A stretch of DNA of 7,188 bases. Source: UBA961 sp049426725. Its GTDB lineage: Bacteria; Bacteroidota; Ignavibacteria; Kapaibacteriales; UBA961. Each line of letters begins with the position of its first letter. Positions within the stretch are counted from its first letter, which is position 1. A model generated the notes under the pieces. It ran no database searches. It saw nothing but the letters and a program-made list of their open reading frames with translations, and had not been told where the DNA came from. A program made the translations under genes and the position numbers. Of the stretch, positions 7,036-7,188 are shown piece by piece. Location: assembly GCA_049426725.1 (NCBI GenBank), contig JBMSYN010000038.1, positions 1-7,188 on the forward strand. The letters are read 5' to 3'.

Positions 7036-7050
7036 TGGGGTAAATCCCCA
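7036..7050 (+). other. Short G/C hairpin in the leader region upstream of the partial gene
   Basis: TGGGG (7036-7040) and CCCCA (7046-7050) are exact complements around a TAAAT loop. It stands out in otherwise very AT-rich DNA, about 47 bases before the start codon. No T-run follows, so it is not an intrinsic terminator. It may be an operator or an mRNA leader hairpin, or chance. Confidence 0.35.
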
Positions 7051-7096
7051 TAAATAAAACGATTAACAATTTTTTACATATCATTTCAGGAAACCC

Positions 7097-7188
7097 ATGA
7101 AAAGGCTTCTACTTTTTTGTTCTCTATTGTGCATGTCGATGATTTCGACTTTTGCGCAAGTGACTTATCCAACCGCTTACAATCTTTC
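7097..7188 (+). CDS. N-terminus of an exported protein, cut by the window end
   Basis: Thirty full codons are visible from ATG 7097, preceded by an AGGAAA ribosome site (7088-7093). They encode a clear signal peptide: K2-R3, a hydrophobic core rich in L, C, M and F, and a STFA|Q cleavage site after about residue 20, followed by VTYPTAY. The mature protein is almost entirely outside the window, so its function cannot be stated. Its own upstream spacer suggests it starts a separate transcript from the lyase operon. Confidence 0.78.
   Translation, partial: MKRLLLFCSLLCMSMISTFAQVTYPTAYNL

Larger units (their letters stand above)
6932..7096. promoter_or_regulatory. AT-rich intergenic region between the lyase gene and the partial exported-protein gene
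   Basis: This 165-bp spacer ends the lyase operon and should contain the promoter of the gene starting at 7097. It holds a 9-bp perfect palindrome next to the lyase stop (6933-6952), a T-run (6966-6971), a TATTTTTG match to the Bacteroidota -7 element (7016-7023) and a short G/C hairpin (7036-7050). I see no further ORF or RNA gene in it. Confidence 0.6.

Noticed and set aside
7165..7173. TTATCCAAC as a further DnaA box
   Set aside because: It matches only 7 of 9 positions of TTATCCACA and lies inside the coding sequence of the partial gene.

Overview
The window looks like bacterial DNA from the Bacteroidota/FCB group (Bacteroidota itself, Ignavibacteria or Kapabacteria; I cannot separate these). 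The reasons are three proteins that pair an N-terminal export signal with a type IX secretion (T9SS)-like C-terminal tail, a DUF4199-type membrane protein, a 'DPLANNYNP...DGTCTYP' Cys motif typical of secreted proteins of this group, and AT-rich DNA. There are no RNA genes, transposases, integrases, CRISPR arrays or phage genes.

Layout. Bases 1-42 hold nothing recognisable. A minus-strand gene (43-1275) encodes a secreted or surface protein of a propeller-like family of unknown function. A 101-bp divergent spacer separates it from a rightward run of three closely packed genes. The first (ATG at 1377, to 3803) is a secreted alpha/beta hydrolase of the cutinase/PETase-like type, followed by five PKD-like repeats of about 85 residues and a T9SS tail. 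The second (3834-4337) is a four-helix DUF4199 inner-membrane protein. The third (4334-6931) overlaps it by ATGA and is a large secreted heparinase II/III-family polysaccharide lyase with a T9SS tail. A 165-bp AT-rich spacer follows. It contains a perfect palindrome of two head-to-head DnaA-box-like nonamers, a possible -7 promoter element and a small G/C hairpin. The window ends in the first 30 codons of another exported protein (from 7097).

How the genes fit together (inference). The esterase and the lyase are both exported and probably surface-anchored or released by T9SS, and their spacing suggests one transcript. A plausible joint role is degradation of an ester-decorated, uronate-containing polysaccharide, but no SusC/SusD pair, sulfatase or regulator is visible, so this is not a classical polysaccharide utilisation locus. 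The most notable features are the PETase-like sequence around the hydrolase's acid/His residues with oddly placed active-site cysteines, the near-exact 85-residue repeat array, and the DnaA-box-like palindrome. I see no clear evidence of a wholly new multi-gene system.
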